DNA of 64,000 nucleotides from Affinundibacterium fentianense (GCF_018139545.1 NZ_JAGSPJ010000006.1:124001-188000); one strand, 5' to 3'. Positions 35,808-45,483 are shown, counted from the stretch's first letter. Notes: generated from the sequence alone by a model not told the origin. Numbers and translations: made by a program.

Positions 35808-38800
35808 ATGAGTCATTTTCTGGATAGATTGAAGTTCATGTCTAAGGTGAAATCCACCTATTCTGACGGACATGGTGCGGTGGTGGATGAGGATAGACAG
35901 TGGGAGAACGCTTACCGCAGTCGCTGGCAGCATGACAAGATTGTGCGTTCTACGCACGGCGTGAACTGTACAGGTTCTTGCTCTTGGAAAGTGTACGTCA
36001 AGAACGGTTTAATCACCTGGGAAACCCAGCAAACAGACTATCCACGCACTCGTCCTGATTTGCCTAACCATGAACCACGCGGTTGCCCTCGTGGTGCTTC
36101 GTATAGCTGGTATGTGTATTCTGCACAGCGCGTGAAATATCCGATGATTCGTGGTCGCTTGATGGAGATGTGGCAAGAAGCGCGTAAGACTATGGGCCCA
36201 ATTCAAGCGTGGGAATCGATTAGTCAAAATCCAGAAAAAGCTAAACGCTATAAATCTGTGCGCGGCCTCGGCGGATTTGTGCGTGCTGATTGGGATACGG
36301 CGCAAGAAATTATCGCAGCGGCGAATGCATTCACCGTGAAGAAATTCGGCCCAGACCGCGTGATTGGCTTCTCACCAATTCCAGCGATGTCGATGGTGTC
36401 GTATGCGGCCGGTGCGCGTTACTTGTCATTGATCGGTGGCGCTTGTTTGTCTTTCTACGATTGGTATTGTGATTTGCCACCAGCGAGCCCACAAATTTGG
36501 GGTGAGCAAACTGACGTGCCAGAATCTGCTGACTGGTATAACTCCACTTACTTGATGGTATGGGGTTCCAATGTGCCACAAACACGTACGCCTGATGCGC
36601 ACTTCTACACAGAAGTGCGCTACAAAGGTACGAAAACAGTTGCTGTGTCGTCTGACTTCGGTGAGATGGTGAAATTTGGTGACATCTGGATGGCGCCAAA
36701 ACAAGGTACCGATGCAGCCTTGGCGATGGCGATGGGTCATGTGATCTTGAAAGAGTTCCACCTCGGTGGTAAGTCGGATTATTTCCGCAGCTATGTAAAA
36801 CAATATACCGACATGCCGATGTTGGTTCGCTTGGTCGAGCGCAATGGATGTTTTGTGCCAGATCAAATGCTACGTGCTTCCCAATTACCAGGTGGCTTGA
36901 ATGAGGCAAATAACGGTGATTGGAAGACACTTGCGATTGATGCGAACACTAACGACATCGTCGCACCGAATGGTTCGATTGGTTATCGCTGGGGTGAAGG
37001 CAAAGTTAACGATGGCGAAAAAGTAGGTCGCTGGAATTTGGAGCCAAAAGATGGTGGCTCAGGTCGCGAGATTGATCCGCAATTGAGTTTAGTGGCTAAG
37101 CATGACCAAGTGGTGAGTGTGGGCTTTAACTACTTCGGCGGTGCAGATGCGAATGACATGGTGTTGCGCAATGTGCCAGCACGTAAAGTGCAATTGGCAG
37201 ATGGCTCTGAGATTTTAGTCGCTACCGTGTATGACCTCTCGATGGCAAACTACGGTGTCGATCAAGGCTTGGGCGGTGCAGTTGCTACCTCCTACGATGA
37301 CGACGTGCCATACACACCAGCATGGCAAGAGAAGCATACTAGCGTTAAACGTGAATTAGTGATTCAGGTAGCGCGTGAGTTCGCACAAAATGCACACGAT
37401 ACTCATGGTAAGAGCATGGTTATCGTCGGTGCGGCATTGAACCACTGGTACCACAACGATATGATTTATCGCGGCATCATCAATATGCTGATGATGTGTG
37501 GTTGCGTTGGTCAATCTGGTGGCGGTTGGGCGCACTATGTGGGCCAAGAAAAACTCCGTCCACAGTTCGGTTGGGCGCCATTAGCGTTTGCGTCCGACTG
37601 GACTCGTCCACCACGTCAAATGAACGGTACTAGCTTCTTCTATGCGCATACTAGTCAATGGCGCCATGAGAAATTGCACATCGATGAAATTCTCGCACCA
37701 ACGGCGGATAAGTCCAAAGTCAGTCATATGAGCATGATCGATATGAATGCTAAATCTGAGCGTCTCGGTTGGTTGCCATCTGCACCGCAGTTGGAAACAA
37801 ATCCATTAGATGTGTGTGATGCAGCGGCCGCAGCGGGCATGGAACCACAAGAATACTTGAAGCAAAGCTTGAAATCTGGCGCGGTTAATATGAGCTGCGA
37901 TGATCCTGATAATCCTAAGAACTTCCCACGCAATATGTTCGTATGGCGTTCGAATATTCTGGGTAGTTCAGGAAAAGGCCATGAGTACTTCTTGAAGTAT
38001 TTGCTTGGTACACAAAACGCCTTGTTTGATGACCCAGATGAAGCGGTGAAACCTTCTGAAGTCAAATTCCGTGAAGAAGCAGCGGAAGGTAAGTTGGACT
38101 TGTTGACGGTGTTGGATTTCCGTATGAGCACGACTTGCTTGTATGGCGACATCGTGTTGCCAACCGCGACTTGGTATGAAAAAGATGATTTGAATACCTC
38201 CGACATGCACCCATTCATTCACCCATTGAGTGAAGCCGTGCAGCCTTTGTGGGAAAGTAAAACCGACTGGGAAATCTACAAAGGTATCGCCAAGAAATTT
38301 ACTGAAATCGGTGGCGACTATCTTGGCACACGCAAAGACATCGTCTTGCAACCATTGATGCACGATACACCGGGTGAATTGGGTCAAGCGTTTGAGCCTA
38401 AAGATTGGAAAAAAGGCGAGTGTGATTTAATTCCTGGTAAGACAGCGCCAAACTTTGTTGTGGTTGAACGTAACTACAAAGAGATCTACAAAAAGTTCAC
38501 CTCAATTGGACCTTTGTTAGACAAACTCGGCAATGGCGGTAAAGGCATTAACTGGAACACTGAACACGAAGTCCATGAAATCGGCGGTATCACCAAAGTG
38601 GTGACAGAAGAGGGCGTATCAAAAGGACGCCCACGTCTGGAAACAGCGATTGATGCCTGCGAAATGATTTTGACCTTTGCACCAGAAACCAATGGTCATG
38701 TCTCCGTCAAAGCATGGGAAGCTTTATCAAAAATCACTGGTCGCGATCATACGCATTTAGCGGTGGGCCGTGAACATGACAAGATCCGTTTCCGCGATGT

Positions 38801-39542
38801 ACAAGCGCAACCACGCAAGATTATTTCTGCACCGACTTGGTCAGGTTTGGAATCGGAAGAAGTCAGCTACAACGCTGGTTACACCAACGTACATGAATTG
38901 ATCCCATGGCGCACGCTTACTGGTCGTCAGCAGTTCTACCAAGATCACCGTTGGATGCTCGATTTTGGTGAAGGTTTGTGTGTGTACAAACCAGCGATTG
39001 ACACCAAGACTGTGGCACCAATGTTGAATAAATCGCCGAACGGTGAAAAAGAGATCGTGTTGAACTGGATTACACCGCATCAAAAATGGGGTATCCACTC
39101 TACTTACTCTGACAACTTGCGGATGTTGACCTTGAGTCGCGGTGGCCCCCACGTCTGGGTTTCTGAGATCGAAGCAAAAGAAGCAGGCTTGGTGGATAAC
39201 GATTGGGTCGAAGTATTTAACAGTAACGGTACATTGACAGCACGTGTGGTGGTCAGCCAGCGTGTGCCAAAAGGTATGTGCTTGATGTATCACGCCCAAG
39301 AAAAAATCGTGAATACACCAGGTGCAGAACTCTCCGGTATGCGTGGTGGTATCCATAACTCGGTGACACGTGCGGTGTTGAAACCAACGCATATGATCGG
39401 TGGTTATGCGCAACAGGCGTACGGCTTTAACTACTACGGCACGGTGGGTAGTAACCGCGATGAATTTGTGGTCCTGCGCAAGATGAAAAAAGTGGATTGG
39501 TTAGAAGGTAAGTTGGAAGAATCTGAAGGAGCAGCGTCATGA
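35808..39542 (+). CDS. narG: respiratory nitrate reductase alpha subunit NarG
   Basis: A 1244-residue molybdenum (bis-MGD) subunit reducing nitrate to nitrite on the cytoplasmic side of the inner membrane. The FS0 4Fe-4S motif with its unusual histidine is HGVNCTGSCSW, plus a later Cys in PRGCPRGASY. Strong family blocks: ADWYNSTYLMVWGSNVPQ, QSGGGWAHYVGQEKLRPQ, PTATWYEKDDLNTSDMHPF and FNYYGTVGSNRDEFV. No twin-arginine leader is seen, fitting NarG. ATG at 35808 follows AAGGAG; a TTG 13 codons earlier is rejected. narH starts inside its last codons. Confidence 0.99.
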   Translation: MSHFLDRLKFMSKVKSTYSDGHGAVVDEDRQWENAYRSRWQHDKIVRSTHGVNCTGSCSWKVYVKNGLITWETQQTDYPRTRPDLPNHEPRGCPRGASYSWYVYSAQRVKYPMIRGRLMEMWQEARKTMGPIQAWESISQNPEKAKRYKSVRGLGGFVRADWDTAQEIIAAANAFTVKKFGPDRVIGFSPIPAMSMVSYAAGARYLSLIGGACLSFYDWYCDLPPASPQIWGEQTDVPESADWYNSTYLMVWGSNVPQTRTPDAHFYTEVRYKGTKTVAVSSDFGEMVKFGDIWMAPKQGTDAALAMAMGHVILKEFHLGGKSDYFRSYVKQYTDMPMLVRLVERNGCFVPDQMLRASQLPGGLNEANNGDWKTLAIDANTNDIVAPNGSIGYRWGEGKVNDGEKVGRWNLEPKDGGSGREIDPQLSLVAKHDQVVSVGFNYFGGADANDMVLRNVPARKVQLADGSEILVATVYDLSMANYGVDQGLGGAVATSYDDDVPYTPAWQEKHTSVKRELVIQVAREFAQNAHDTHGKSMVIVGAALNHWYHNDMIYRGIINMLMMCGCVGQSGGGWAHYVGQEKLRPQFGWAPLAFASDWTRPPRQMNGTSFFYAHTSQWRHEKLHIDEILAPTADKSKVSHMSMIDMNAKSERLGWLPSAPQLETNPLDVCDAAAAAGMEPQEYLKQSLKSGAVNMSCDDPDNPKNFPRNMFVWRSNILGSSGKGHEYFLKYLLGTQNALFDDPDEAVKPSEVKFREEAAEGKLDLLTVLDFRMSTTCLYGDIVLPTATWYEKDDLNTSDMHPFIHPLSEAVQPLWESKTDWEIYKGIAKKFTEIGGDYLGTRKDIVLQPLMHDTPGELGQAFEPKDWKKGECDLIPGKTAPNFVVVERNYKEIYKKFTSIGPLLDKLGNGGKGINWNTEHEVHEIGGITKVVTEEGVSKGRPRLETAIDACEMILTFAPETNGHVSVKAWEALSKITGRDHTHLAVGREHDKIRFRDVQAQPRKIISAPTWSGLESEEVSYNAGYTNVHELIPWRTLTGRQQFYQDHRWMLDFGEGLCVYKPAIDTKTVAPMLNKSPNGEKEIVLNWITPHQKWGIHSTYSDNLRMLTLSRGGPHVWVSEIEAKEAGLVDNDWVEVFNSNGTLTARVVVSQRVPKGMCLMYHAQEKIVNTPGAELSGMRGGIHNSVTRAVLKPTHMIGGYAQQAYGFNYYGTVGSNRDEFVVLRKMKKVDWLEGKLEESEGAAS

Positions 39543-41092
39543 AAATTCGCGCACAAGTAGGCATGGTGTTGAACCTTGATAAATGTATTGGTTGCCACAC
39601 CTGTTCCGTGACCTGTAAAAACGTATGGACCAGTCGTGATGGCGTTGAGTACGCTTGGTTCAATAACGTCGAAACCAAGCCTGGCATTGGTTATCCTAAA
39701 GAATGGGAAAATCAAGCTAAATGGAAAGGCGGCTGGCATAGAAACGAGGCTGGCAAATTAGAGCCAAAACAAGGTGGCAAATTGCGCATCTTGGCGAATA
39801 TTTTTGCCAATCCTAACTTGCCACAGATAGACGATTACTACGAGCCATTCACCTATGATTATGAGCGTCTGCAAAACGCGCCATTGTCACAAACACCGCC
39901 AACAGCACGTCCTATCTCTGTCATCACTGGCAAGAAAATGGACAAGATCGTCTGGGGTCCGAACTGGGAAGATGACTTAGGCGGTGAATTTAGTTCACGT
40001 AGTCGCGATCAGTTATTCGAAGGCGTACAAAAAGAAATGTACAGTACCTTTGAATCGACTTTCATGATGTATTTGCCACGTTTGTGTGAGCACTGCTTGA
40101 ACCCAGCGTGTGTGGCGTCATGCCCATCTGGTTCGATCTACAAACGTGAAGACGACGGCATCGTGTTGGTCGATCAAGATAAGTGCCGCGGCTGGCGTAT
40201 GTGTATCTCTGGTTGCCCTTACAAAAAGATTTACTACAACTGGAGTTCAGGCAAAGCGGAAAAATGTACCTTCTGCTATCCACGTATTGAAGCAGGCCAA
40301 CCTACCGTTTGTTCTGAAACATGCGTAGGCCGTATTCGCTACTTGGGCGTGTTGTTGTATGACGCCGACAAGATTGAAGCAGCGGCATCCACACCGAATG
40401 AGCAAGATTTGTATCAAGCGCAGTTAGATTGCTTCTTAGATCCGCACGATCCAGAAGTCATCGCTGAAGCGCGCAAACATGGTATTCCAGAAAGCTGGAT
40501 TGAATCTGCGCAAAAATCGCCTGTGTACAAAATGGCGATGGAGTGGAAGATTGCGTTCCCATTGCATCCTGAATATCGCACTTTGCCTATGGTTTGGTAT
40601 GTGCCACCTTTATCACCAATCCAAAAGGCGGCAGAAGCAGGCCATATGGGCATGAACGGTATTATTCCTGATGTGAAATCCTTGCGTATTCCTGTGCGCT
40701 ATTTGGCAAACTTGCTGACAGCAGGCAAAGAAGAGCCAGTCTTGGAAGCGCTGGAAAAAATGTTAGCGATGCGTGCGTACAAACGTTCTGAAGTCGTGCA
40801 TGGTGAACTCGATCATGAAGTCTTGAAACAAGTCGGTTTGACAGCAGCGCAAGTCGAAGACATGTATCAAACCATGGCGATTGCGAACTACGAAGACCGT
40901 TTCGTGATTCCATCCTCCCATAAAGAAATGGTGGAAGATAGTTTCAACGAAAAAGGTAGTTGTGGATTTACCTTTGGTAATGGTTGTTCAGGCGGTACTT
41001 CTGATGGCGCTTTGTTTGGTAAGAAGCCGCAGGGTAGTGTGATTTTTGTGGATATGCCGAAGTCGCGGAAGAAACTCTCAACGACGGAGTAG
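39539..41092 (+). CDS. narH: respiratory nitrate reductase beta subunit NarH
   Basis: A 517-residue iron-sulfur subunit passing electrons from NarI haem to NarG. Four Cys groups: CIGCHTCSVTCKNVW, CEHCLNPACVASCPSG, CRGWRMCISGCPYKK (Trp replaces one Cys, giving the 3Fe-4S cluster) and CTFCYPRIEAGQP then CSETCVGR. ATGA overlap with narG. The C-terminal tail is Gly/Ser/Cys-rich (SCGFTFGNGCSGGTSDG), longer than in E. coli NarH. A 199-bp gap with two REP elements separates it from narJ. Confidence 0.99.
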   Translation: MKIRAQVGMVLNLDKCIGCHTCSVTCKNVWTSRDGVEYAWFNNVETKPGIGYPKEWENQAKWKGGWHRNEAGKLEPKQGGKLRILANIFANPNLPQIDDYYEPFTYDYERLQNAPLSQTPPTARPISVITGKKMDKIVWGPNWEDDLGGEFSSRSRDQLFEGVQKEMYSTFESTFMMYLPRLCEHCLNPACVASCPSGSIYKREDDGIVLVDQDKCRGWRMCISGCPYKKIYYNWSSGKAEKCTFCYPRIEAGQPTVCSETCVGRIRYLGVLLYDADKIEAAASTPNEQDLYQAQLDCFLDPHDPEVIAEARKHGIPESWIESAQKSPVYKMAMEWKIAFPLHPEYRTLPMVWYVPPLSPIQKAAEAGHMGMNGIIPDVKSLRIPVRYLANLLTAGKEEPVLEALEKMLAMRAYKRSEVVHGELDHEVLKQVGLTAAQVEDMYQTMAIANYEDRFVIPSSHKEMVEDSFNEKGSCGFTFGNGCSGGTSDGALFGKKPQGSVIFVDMPKSRKKLSTTE

Positions 41093-41101
41093 CTTTTAGC
41101 T

Positions 41102-41140
41102 CCCTTCTTCCGCAGGCGGGAGAAGGGTCGGGGATGAGGG
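41102..41140 (-). repeat. REP-like palindrome, first of an inverted pair in narH-narJ gap
   Basis: 12-bp stem CCCTTCTTCCGC / GCGGGAGAAGGG with one G-U and a 2-nt loop, then the lead TCGGGGATGAGGG in reverse orientation. It begins 10 bp after the narH stop. Confidence 0.75.
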
Positions 41141-41201
41141 ACGTTGACCAAGTTGATCAGAATTTATTTCGTGATGTCAAATAGTTCGGATTTCTCAACG
41201 C

Positions 41202-41237
41202 CCCTCACCCTAACCCTCTCCCGCTTGCGGGAGAGGG
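41202..41237 (+). repeat. REP-like palindrome, second of the pair
   Basis: Lead CCCTCACCCTAA, then a perfect 11-bp hairpin CCCTCTCCCGC / GCGGGAGAGGG with a TT loop. Opposite in orientation to the first, so the two form a BIME-like unit inside the narGHJI operon. Confidence 0.8.
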
Positions 41238-41291
41238 GATATCCAAAGTAGAAATGACGCTAACAACGCCACAAAAAATAGAGGAAATCGT

Positions 41292-41978
41292 ATGCAAATT
41301 TATCGCATTTTATCCGCACTACTGAGTTACCCGCAGCCAGATTTGATCGCTGCTTTGCCTGAAATTCGTGCTGAGCTGGGTGCAGATCAAGAGACTGCGG
41401 ATGCTCTCCAGCCTTTGCTGAATTATTTGCAAGAGAGCGATTTGATCAGTGTGCAAGAAAACTACGTGGGAACCTTCGATCGTACCCCTTCAGTCGCCCT
41501 GCACTTGTTCGAGCATATTCACGGTGAAAGTCGTGATCGTGGTCAAGCGATGGTCGATCTTATCTCAGAATATCGCCGTTATGGTTTTGAGCCAGAAGCG
41601 AGCGAATTGCCAGATTATGTACCGCTATTTTTAGAGTTCTTAAGTCTGGTCGATGCTGAAACTGCAGAGAAATTACTCGGTGAAGCGATCCATGTATTAG
41701 CCGCGATTGGGATCCGCTTGCAACGCAAAGGCAGCCCTTATGCTAACGCATTCTTATTGTTGACTGCATTTACTGACGTGGTGCCGCAAGAACAAGGTGA
41801 GCCTCCTGTGCGCGATATGGACGACGCGATGGAAACCTTCGGCCCAGGTGTCGATGGTGTTGAGCCTTTGTTGAAGCCAGGCTTGTCGTGTTCATCGAGT
41901 GCTGCATCTGGTGGCGCGCAGGCTGTGAATTTTTATCCACGTCAACCCAAGGCTGCGAGTCAAGCAGCTGCAAATTAA
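41292..41978 (+). CDS. narJ: nitrate reductase molybdenum cofactor assembly chaperone NarJ
   Basis: A 228-residue cytoplasmic TorD-family chaperone that holds NarG for cofactor insertion. Seen: ILSALLSYPQPDL near the start, YVGTFDRTPSVALHLFEHIHGESRDRGQAM (the NarJ signature), and LPDYVPLFLEFLS. The last 40 residues are Ser/Ala/Gly-rich with one Cys and look disordered. It starts 199 bp after narH, an unusually large gap for this operon, behind AGAGGAAATCGT. Confidence 0.96.
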   Translation: MQIYRILSALLSYPQPDLIAALPEIRAELGADQETADALQPLLNYLQESDLISVQENYVGTFDRTPSVALHLFEHIHGESRDRGQAMVDLISEYRRYGFEPEASELPDYVPLFLEFLSLVDAETAEKLLGEAIHVLAAIGIRLQRKGSPYANAFLLLTAFTDVVPQEQGEPPVRDMDDAMETFGPGVDGVEPLLKPGLSCSSSAASGGAQAVNFYPRQPKAASQAAAN

Positions 41979-41996
41979 ACTTTTTGGGAGTCAGTG

Positions 41997-42680
41997 ATGG
42001 ACTACTTACATCAATTTATCTACGGGATTTATCCCTATATCGCTTTAGCGATTTTCTTGTTCGGTAGCTTGGCACGTTTCGAGCGCGAACAATATACGTG
42101 GAAGAGTGATTCTTCTCAAATGCTGCATGCCGGTAATCTGCGTGTGGGTAATATCTTGTTCCACATCGGCGTACTTGGCCTGTTCTTCGGTCACATGGTC
42201 GGTTTGCTGACACCTGTGATCGTCTGGGATACCTTGGGTGTATCACATGGCTTCAAACAAATGATTGCGATTGTGATGGGTGGCGTGTTTGGTACTTTGT
42301 GTATGGTTGGCTTGCTGATTTTGATGCACCGTCGTTTTACCGATGCGCGTATCTCTGCCGTGACCAAAACCGGTGACAAAGTTTTGTTGTTGTGGATTTT
42401 CATCACCTTGGGCTTGGGTTTGTCGACGATTTTTGAATCCTTGCATCATACCGATGGGCACATGATGGTTTTATTGATGACTTGGGCACAGCACATTGTG
42501 ACTTTTAAAGGCGACGCAGCGACCTTCATCATTGGTGCACCATTCCTGTTCAAGGCGCACTTGTTTATGGGATTGAGCTTGTTCGTGATCTTCCCATTCA
42601 CTCGTTTAGTGCATGTGTGGAGTGGCTTTGCATCAATTGCTTATTTGAGCCGTGCATGGCAGTTGGTACGTCCACGCTGA
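41997..42680 (+). CDS. narI: respiratory nitrate reductase gamma subunit NarI
   Basis: A 227-residue membrane cytochrome b that oxidises quinol and anchors NarGH. Five helices. Haem-ligand histidines are in FHIGVLGLFFGHMVG and in WAQHIVTF and KAHLFMGLSLF. ATG at 41997 sits 6 bp after GGGAG; the GTG just before it is in frame. A basic end (YLSRAWQLVRPR) is typical of the family. Confidence 0.97.
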   Translation: MDYLHQFIYGIYPYIALAIFLFGSLARFEREQYTWKSDSSQMLHAGNLRVGNILFHIGVLGLFFGHMVGLLTPVIVWDTLGVSHGFKQMIAIVMGGVFGTLCMVGLLILMHRRFTDARISAVTKTGDKVLLLWIFITLGLGLSTIFESLHHTDGHMMVLLMTWAQHIVTFKGDAATFIIGAPFLFKAHLFMGLSLFVIFPFTRLVHVWSGFASIAYLSRAWQLVRPR

Positions 42681-42762
42681 TCAAAACTTTTAGCTTGTCG
42701 TTTCTGCCTAATCGGGAGCGACAATGAATCAAATTGCCAGCATAAATTTTTAGGAGGCAATC

Positions 42763-43506
42763 GTGCCCGTCATAGTCAATGGTTACGAACTCAGCGATGC
42801 TGAGATGGAAAAAGAACTGCCAGAGCATCAAGGCACGGCAGATCCGATGAAGAGTGCGATGACGGCTTTGGTCTTGCGTCGTATCTTATTAGATAAAGCC
42901 AATGAACTCGGTTTGTCGGGTGAAGATGAAGACAAAATTGAAGCTTTGTTAGTACGTGAGGTCGTTGTACCTAAGCCCAGTTCAGAAGAATGTCTGCGTC
43001 ACTATCAAGCGCATCCACAGCGTTTTACTGTGGGTGAATTAGTTGAAGCAAATCACATTTTATTCCAAGTGACACCTGCGCTCGATCTGGATAATTTGCG
43101 ACGTCATGCCGAAGTGGTGTTACAAGATTTGTTGGACAATCCAGCCAATTTTGCCGCGATGGCGAAAGTAAATTCAAACTGCCCATCGAGTGAAGTCGGT
43201 GGCAATCTCGGACAATTAACGCGTGGCGATACCGTTCCCGAATTTGAAAAAGTGATTTTCTCCGCAGAAGAACACAAGATCGTGTCACGTTTGGTGGAAA
43301 CCCGATTTGGTCTGCACATCGTGCAACTAGGACGTAAATTGGCAGGAAAATTACTGCCATTCGAGCAAGTTGAAAGCAAGATCGCTGACGCGATGCAAAG
43401 AGCGAGCCACGATCATGCGATGCGCCAGTATCTGCAATTGATGGTTGGACAAGCCAAGATCAGCGGTATCGAGTTGGAAGGTGCTGATACGCCTTTGGTG
43501 CAATAA
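42763..43506 (+). CDS. parvulin-type peptidyl-prolyl isomerase (PpiC/NifM-like)
   Basis: A 247-residue protein starting at GTG behind AGGAGGCAATC. N-terminal helical SurA_N-like region (residues 10-95), then a parvulin domain: EANHILFQVTP, SEVGGNLGQLTRGDTVPEFEKVIF and TRFGLHIVQLGRK. No signal peptide, so probably cytoplasmic. Such a gene commonly follows narI in betaproteobacteria, and a role in folding nitrate reductase is inferred from that context. Confidence 0.9.
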   Translation: MPVIVNGYELSDAEMEKELPEHQGTADPMKSAMTALVLRRILLDKANELGLSGEDEDKIEALLVREVVVPKPSSEECLRHYQAHPQRFTVGELVEANHILFQVTPALDLDNLRRHAEVVLQDLLDNPANFAAMAKVNSNCPSSEVGGNLGQLTRGDTVPEFEKVIFSAEEHKIVSRLVETRFGLHIVQLGRKLAGKLLPFEQVESKIADAMQRASHDHAMRQYLQLMVGQAKISGIELEGADTPLVQ

Positions 43507-43557
43507 AAATTTTTACTGCAGAGGCGTAGAGCCTTGCAATTTAAGTAGGAGTAAATC

Positions 43558-44007
43558 ATGTCTCAAGCAATGATGAGTTTAGTAAAGCAGCACCAAGAAT
43601 GTGACGATCAATTAAATCGTGTCGAAGCCGCTTTACATAAAGCCGATCTGTCCTCGGCTGGTAGAAATTTCCGTTTGTTTGATGAGCAGTTAGAGCATCA
43701 TTTTCGTTTGGAAGAAGAACGTTTATTCCCTGCATTTGAAAAAGCCACAGGCATGACGGATGGACCGACGGTGGTCATGCGTAACGAGCATGCGGAGATT
43801 CGCCAGCTACGAGATCAGGCAATGGGCGAAATCGAACAGGGGAAAGTAGAAGCAGCTTTGGCGACGCTTGACACTTTGAATGTCTTAATTCAACAGCACA
43901 ACGTCAAAGAAGAAAACATACTCTACCCTATGTGTGGCGGCAGTATTCCCAATCTCTTGTCGATACTTGGATTAGGCGGTTGTGGTGGTGCTTGCTCTTG
44001 CTCTTAG
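43558..44007 (+). CDS. hemerythrin-domain protein with Cys-rich tail
   Basis: A 149-residue four-helix protein with a di-iron binding pattern: VKQHQECDDQ, LEHHFRLEEERLFP, RNEHAEIRQL and IQQHNVKEENILYPMC. Hemerythrin-like proteins bind O2 or NO or repair nitrosylated Fe-S clusters. The last ten residues (GGCGGACSCS) hold three cysteines, plus MCGGS before, which may bind metal. It follows ppiC by 51 bp in the nar cluster, so NO or nitrosative stress is a reasonable link. Confidence 0.88.
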   Translation: MSQAMMSLVKQHQECDDQLNRVEAALHKADLSSAGRNFRLFDEQLEHHFRLEEERLFPAFEKATGMTDGPTVVMRNEHAEIRQLRDQAMGEIEQGKVEAALATLDTLNVLIQQHNVKEENILYPMCGGSIPNLLSILGLGGCGGACSCS

Positions 44008-44154
44008 TTACTAGCATATAGCCAGGTGTACTGTCACTGGTAATGACATGTTATGTGCTTGGCTTGACGACAATCCATCATTTCAGAATGTGCCTTTCTG
44101 AACGATCTATCTCACTTACCGAGTTTGTTGTGTCACTTGAATAAAAGAGCGTTC

Positions 44155-45483
44155 ATGTCTGCACCAAAAATTCTTAACTACCAACTTGCTCCGTCTCCGG
44201 CTTTGATATTTGGCTGTCTACTTCCTGCACCGTGGATGGGGGTAGCGGCCGGTCTTTTACTGGCGTTCGGTCCCGGTAACGGAATGCCTGATCGGTTCTC
44301 GCCCTTGGTATTGGCCGTCACTCATGTTTTAGTCTTGGGAATGTTGGTGCCAATTATACTTGGCGCCTTATTTCAATTATTTCCAGTGGTTGCAGGACAA
44401 ACTGTCCCCGCGGCTCGTTGGCTCGCACCTTTCGTCGCAGTTGGTTCAATGGCGATTGCAATCGGTTTAAGTGTGGGATTTTTAAGCGGCGCAGCAGTGG
44501 GATTTGCGGTTGCCGCCATCCTTGCCACCATTTTATATGGTGCAATTACTCTCGCGTTTGTGCAAGCAGGATGGCGCATGGCTTGGTCGAGTCGAGCAGA
44601 TTTGACTTTAAAAACTTTGCAGGGGAGTGCGCTTCCCTTGTTTTTTGTTTTTGCCTTTGGCGTAAGCCTTGCTGGAACATTCGCTGGATGGTGGCAGCTT
44701 GATATGCAATATCTATTGCAACTGCATGTCGCTTGGGGCCTTATCGGCTTGCTCGCAAGTTTGTTGCTTGGTGTGGGATCGACTGTAGTCCCGATGTTTT
44801 GGCAAGCGAAGCGTCCAAGTAGCCTGTGGCAAGCTAGTTTGCCTTGGTCGCTGTGGTTTGGTGTAGGGATGTTGTTGATTCCTTTATCTGAGGACTACAT
44901 GCGTTATTGGCTTCTGGTCCTGTCGTTTTGGGTTTTTCTATTTGCGACCAGTGCTTTTGTTTATTTGTTGAAAGCGAAACGTCGTTTTGATCCAGCTTGG
45001 ATATTGTGGATTGTTTGTTGCTTGAGCTGGATGAGCGCGGCGTTCATCTTTTTCCTTTATTTGCTTTCGATGCCGAATTTGGTGTCGCCATTTTGGCGTG
45101 GTTTGGGATGGATTCTTGGCGTCTTTTGCCTAGTTGGCGGGGCGGTGATGCCAATTAACGCGATGTTGGGGAAGATCATTCCTTTTCTTGTCTTTTTGCA
45201 TTTGCGTCGTCGCATACCTTTGGGTCAGCGTGTGCCTAGTATGCAAGTTGTTTTACCGCCTTCACGTTTGCGCTGGCAAGCTCGTTTCCTAATCGCGAGT
45301 TGGATCTGCTTACTCGTACTACCGTTCGCGCCAAGCATTCGAGTCTTTGCTGGACTCTTGTTTTCATTTTCACAAGGAATGTTGGCACTCTTTCTTTTTC
45401 TTGCATTACTTCGTTATAGGAAAGAACTTCAACTTGTTTTGCATGTTGAAAAGAAAAGCCAAGAGATAAATATTTTGAAATAG
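44155..45483 (+). CDS. polytopic membrane protein, NnrS/haem-copper-oxidase-like
   Basis: A 442-residue protein with about 12 predicted helices. Conserved-looking His in AVTHVLVLGMLVPIILG and LQLHVAWGLIGLLASLLLG and a late FLVFLHLRRR recall NnrS-type or cytochrome oxidase subunit I-like membrane proteins seen near denitrification genes. ATG at 44155 follows AAAGAGCGTTC. The name is tentative; a haem-binding, NO-related role is inference from helices, His and context. Confidence 0.55.
   Translation: MSAPKILNYQLAPSPALIFGCLLPAPWMGVAAGLLLAFGPGNGMPDRFSPLVLAVTHVLVLGMLVPIILGALFQLFPVVAGQTVPAARWLAPFVAVGSMAIAIGLSVGFLSGAAVGFAVAAILATILYGAITLAFVQAGWRMAWSSRADLTLKTLQGSALPLFFVFAFGVSLAGTFAGWWQLDMQYLLQLHVAWGLIGLLASLLLGVGSTVVPMFWQAKRPSSLWQASLPWSLWFGVGMLLIPLSEDYMRYWLLVLSFWVFLFATSAFVYLLKAKRRFDPAWILWIVCCLSWMSAAFIFFLYLLSMPNLVSPFWRGLGWILGVFCLVGGAVMPINAMLGKIIPFLVFLHLRRRIPLGQRVPSMQVVLPPSRLRWQARFLIASWICLLVLPFAPSIRVFAGLLFSFSQGMLALFLFLALLRYRKELQLVLHVEKKSQEINILK

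Noticed and set aside
36331-36930. Long minus-strand open frame inside narG
   Set aside because: It is antisense to a strongly conserved part of narG, has no ribosome-binding site and its residue composition is not protein-like. Similar antisense frames in narH, the RND pump and cusS were left out for the same reason.
40189-40236. Missing cysteine in the third NarH cluster as a defect
   Set aside because: Tryptophan at this place is normal in NarH and creates the 3Fe-4S cluster.
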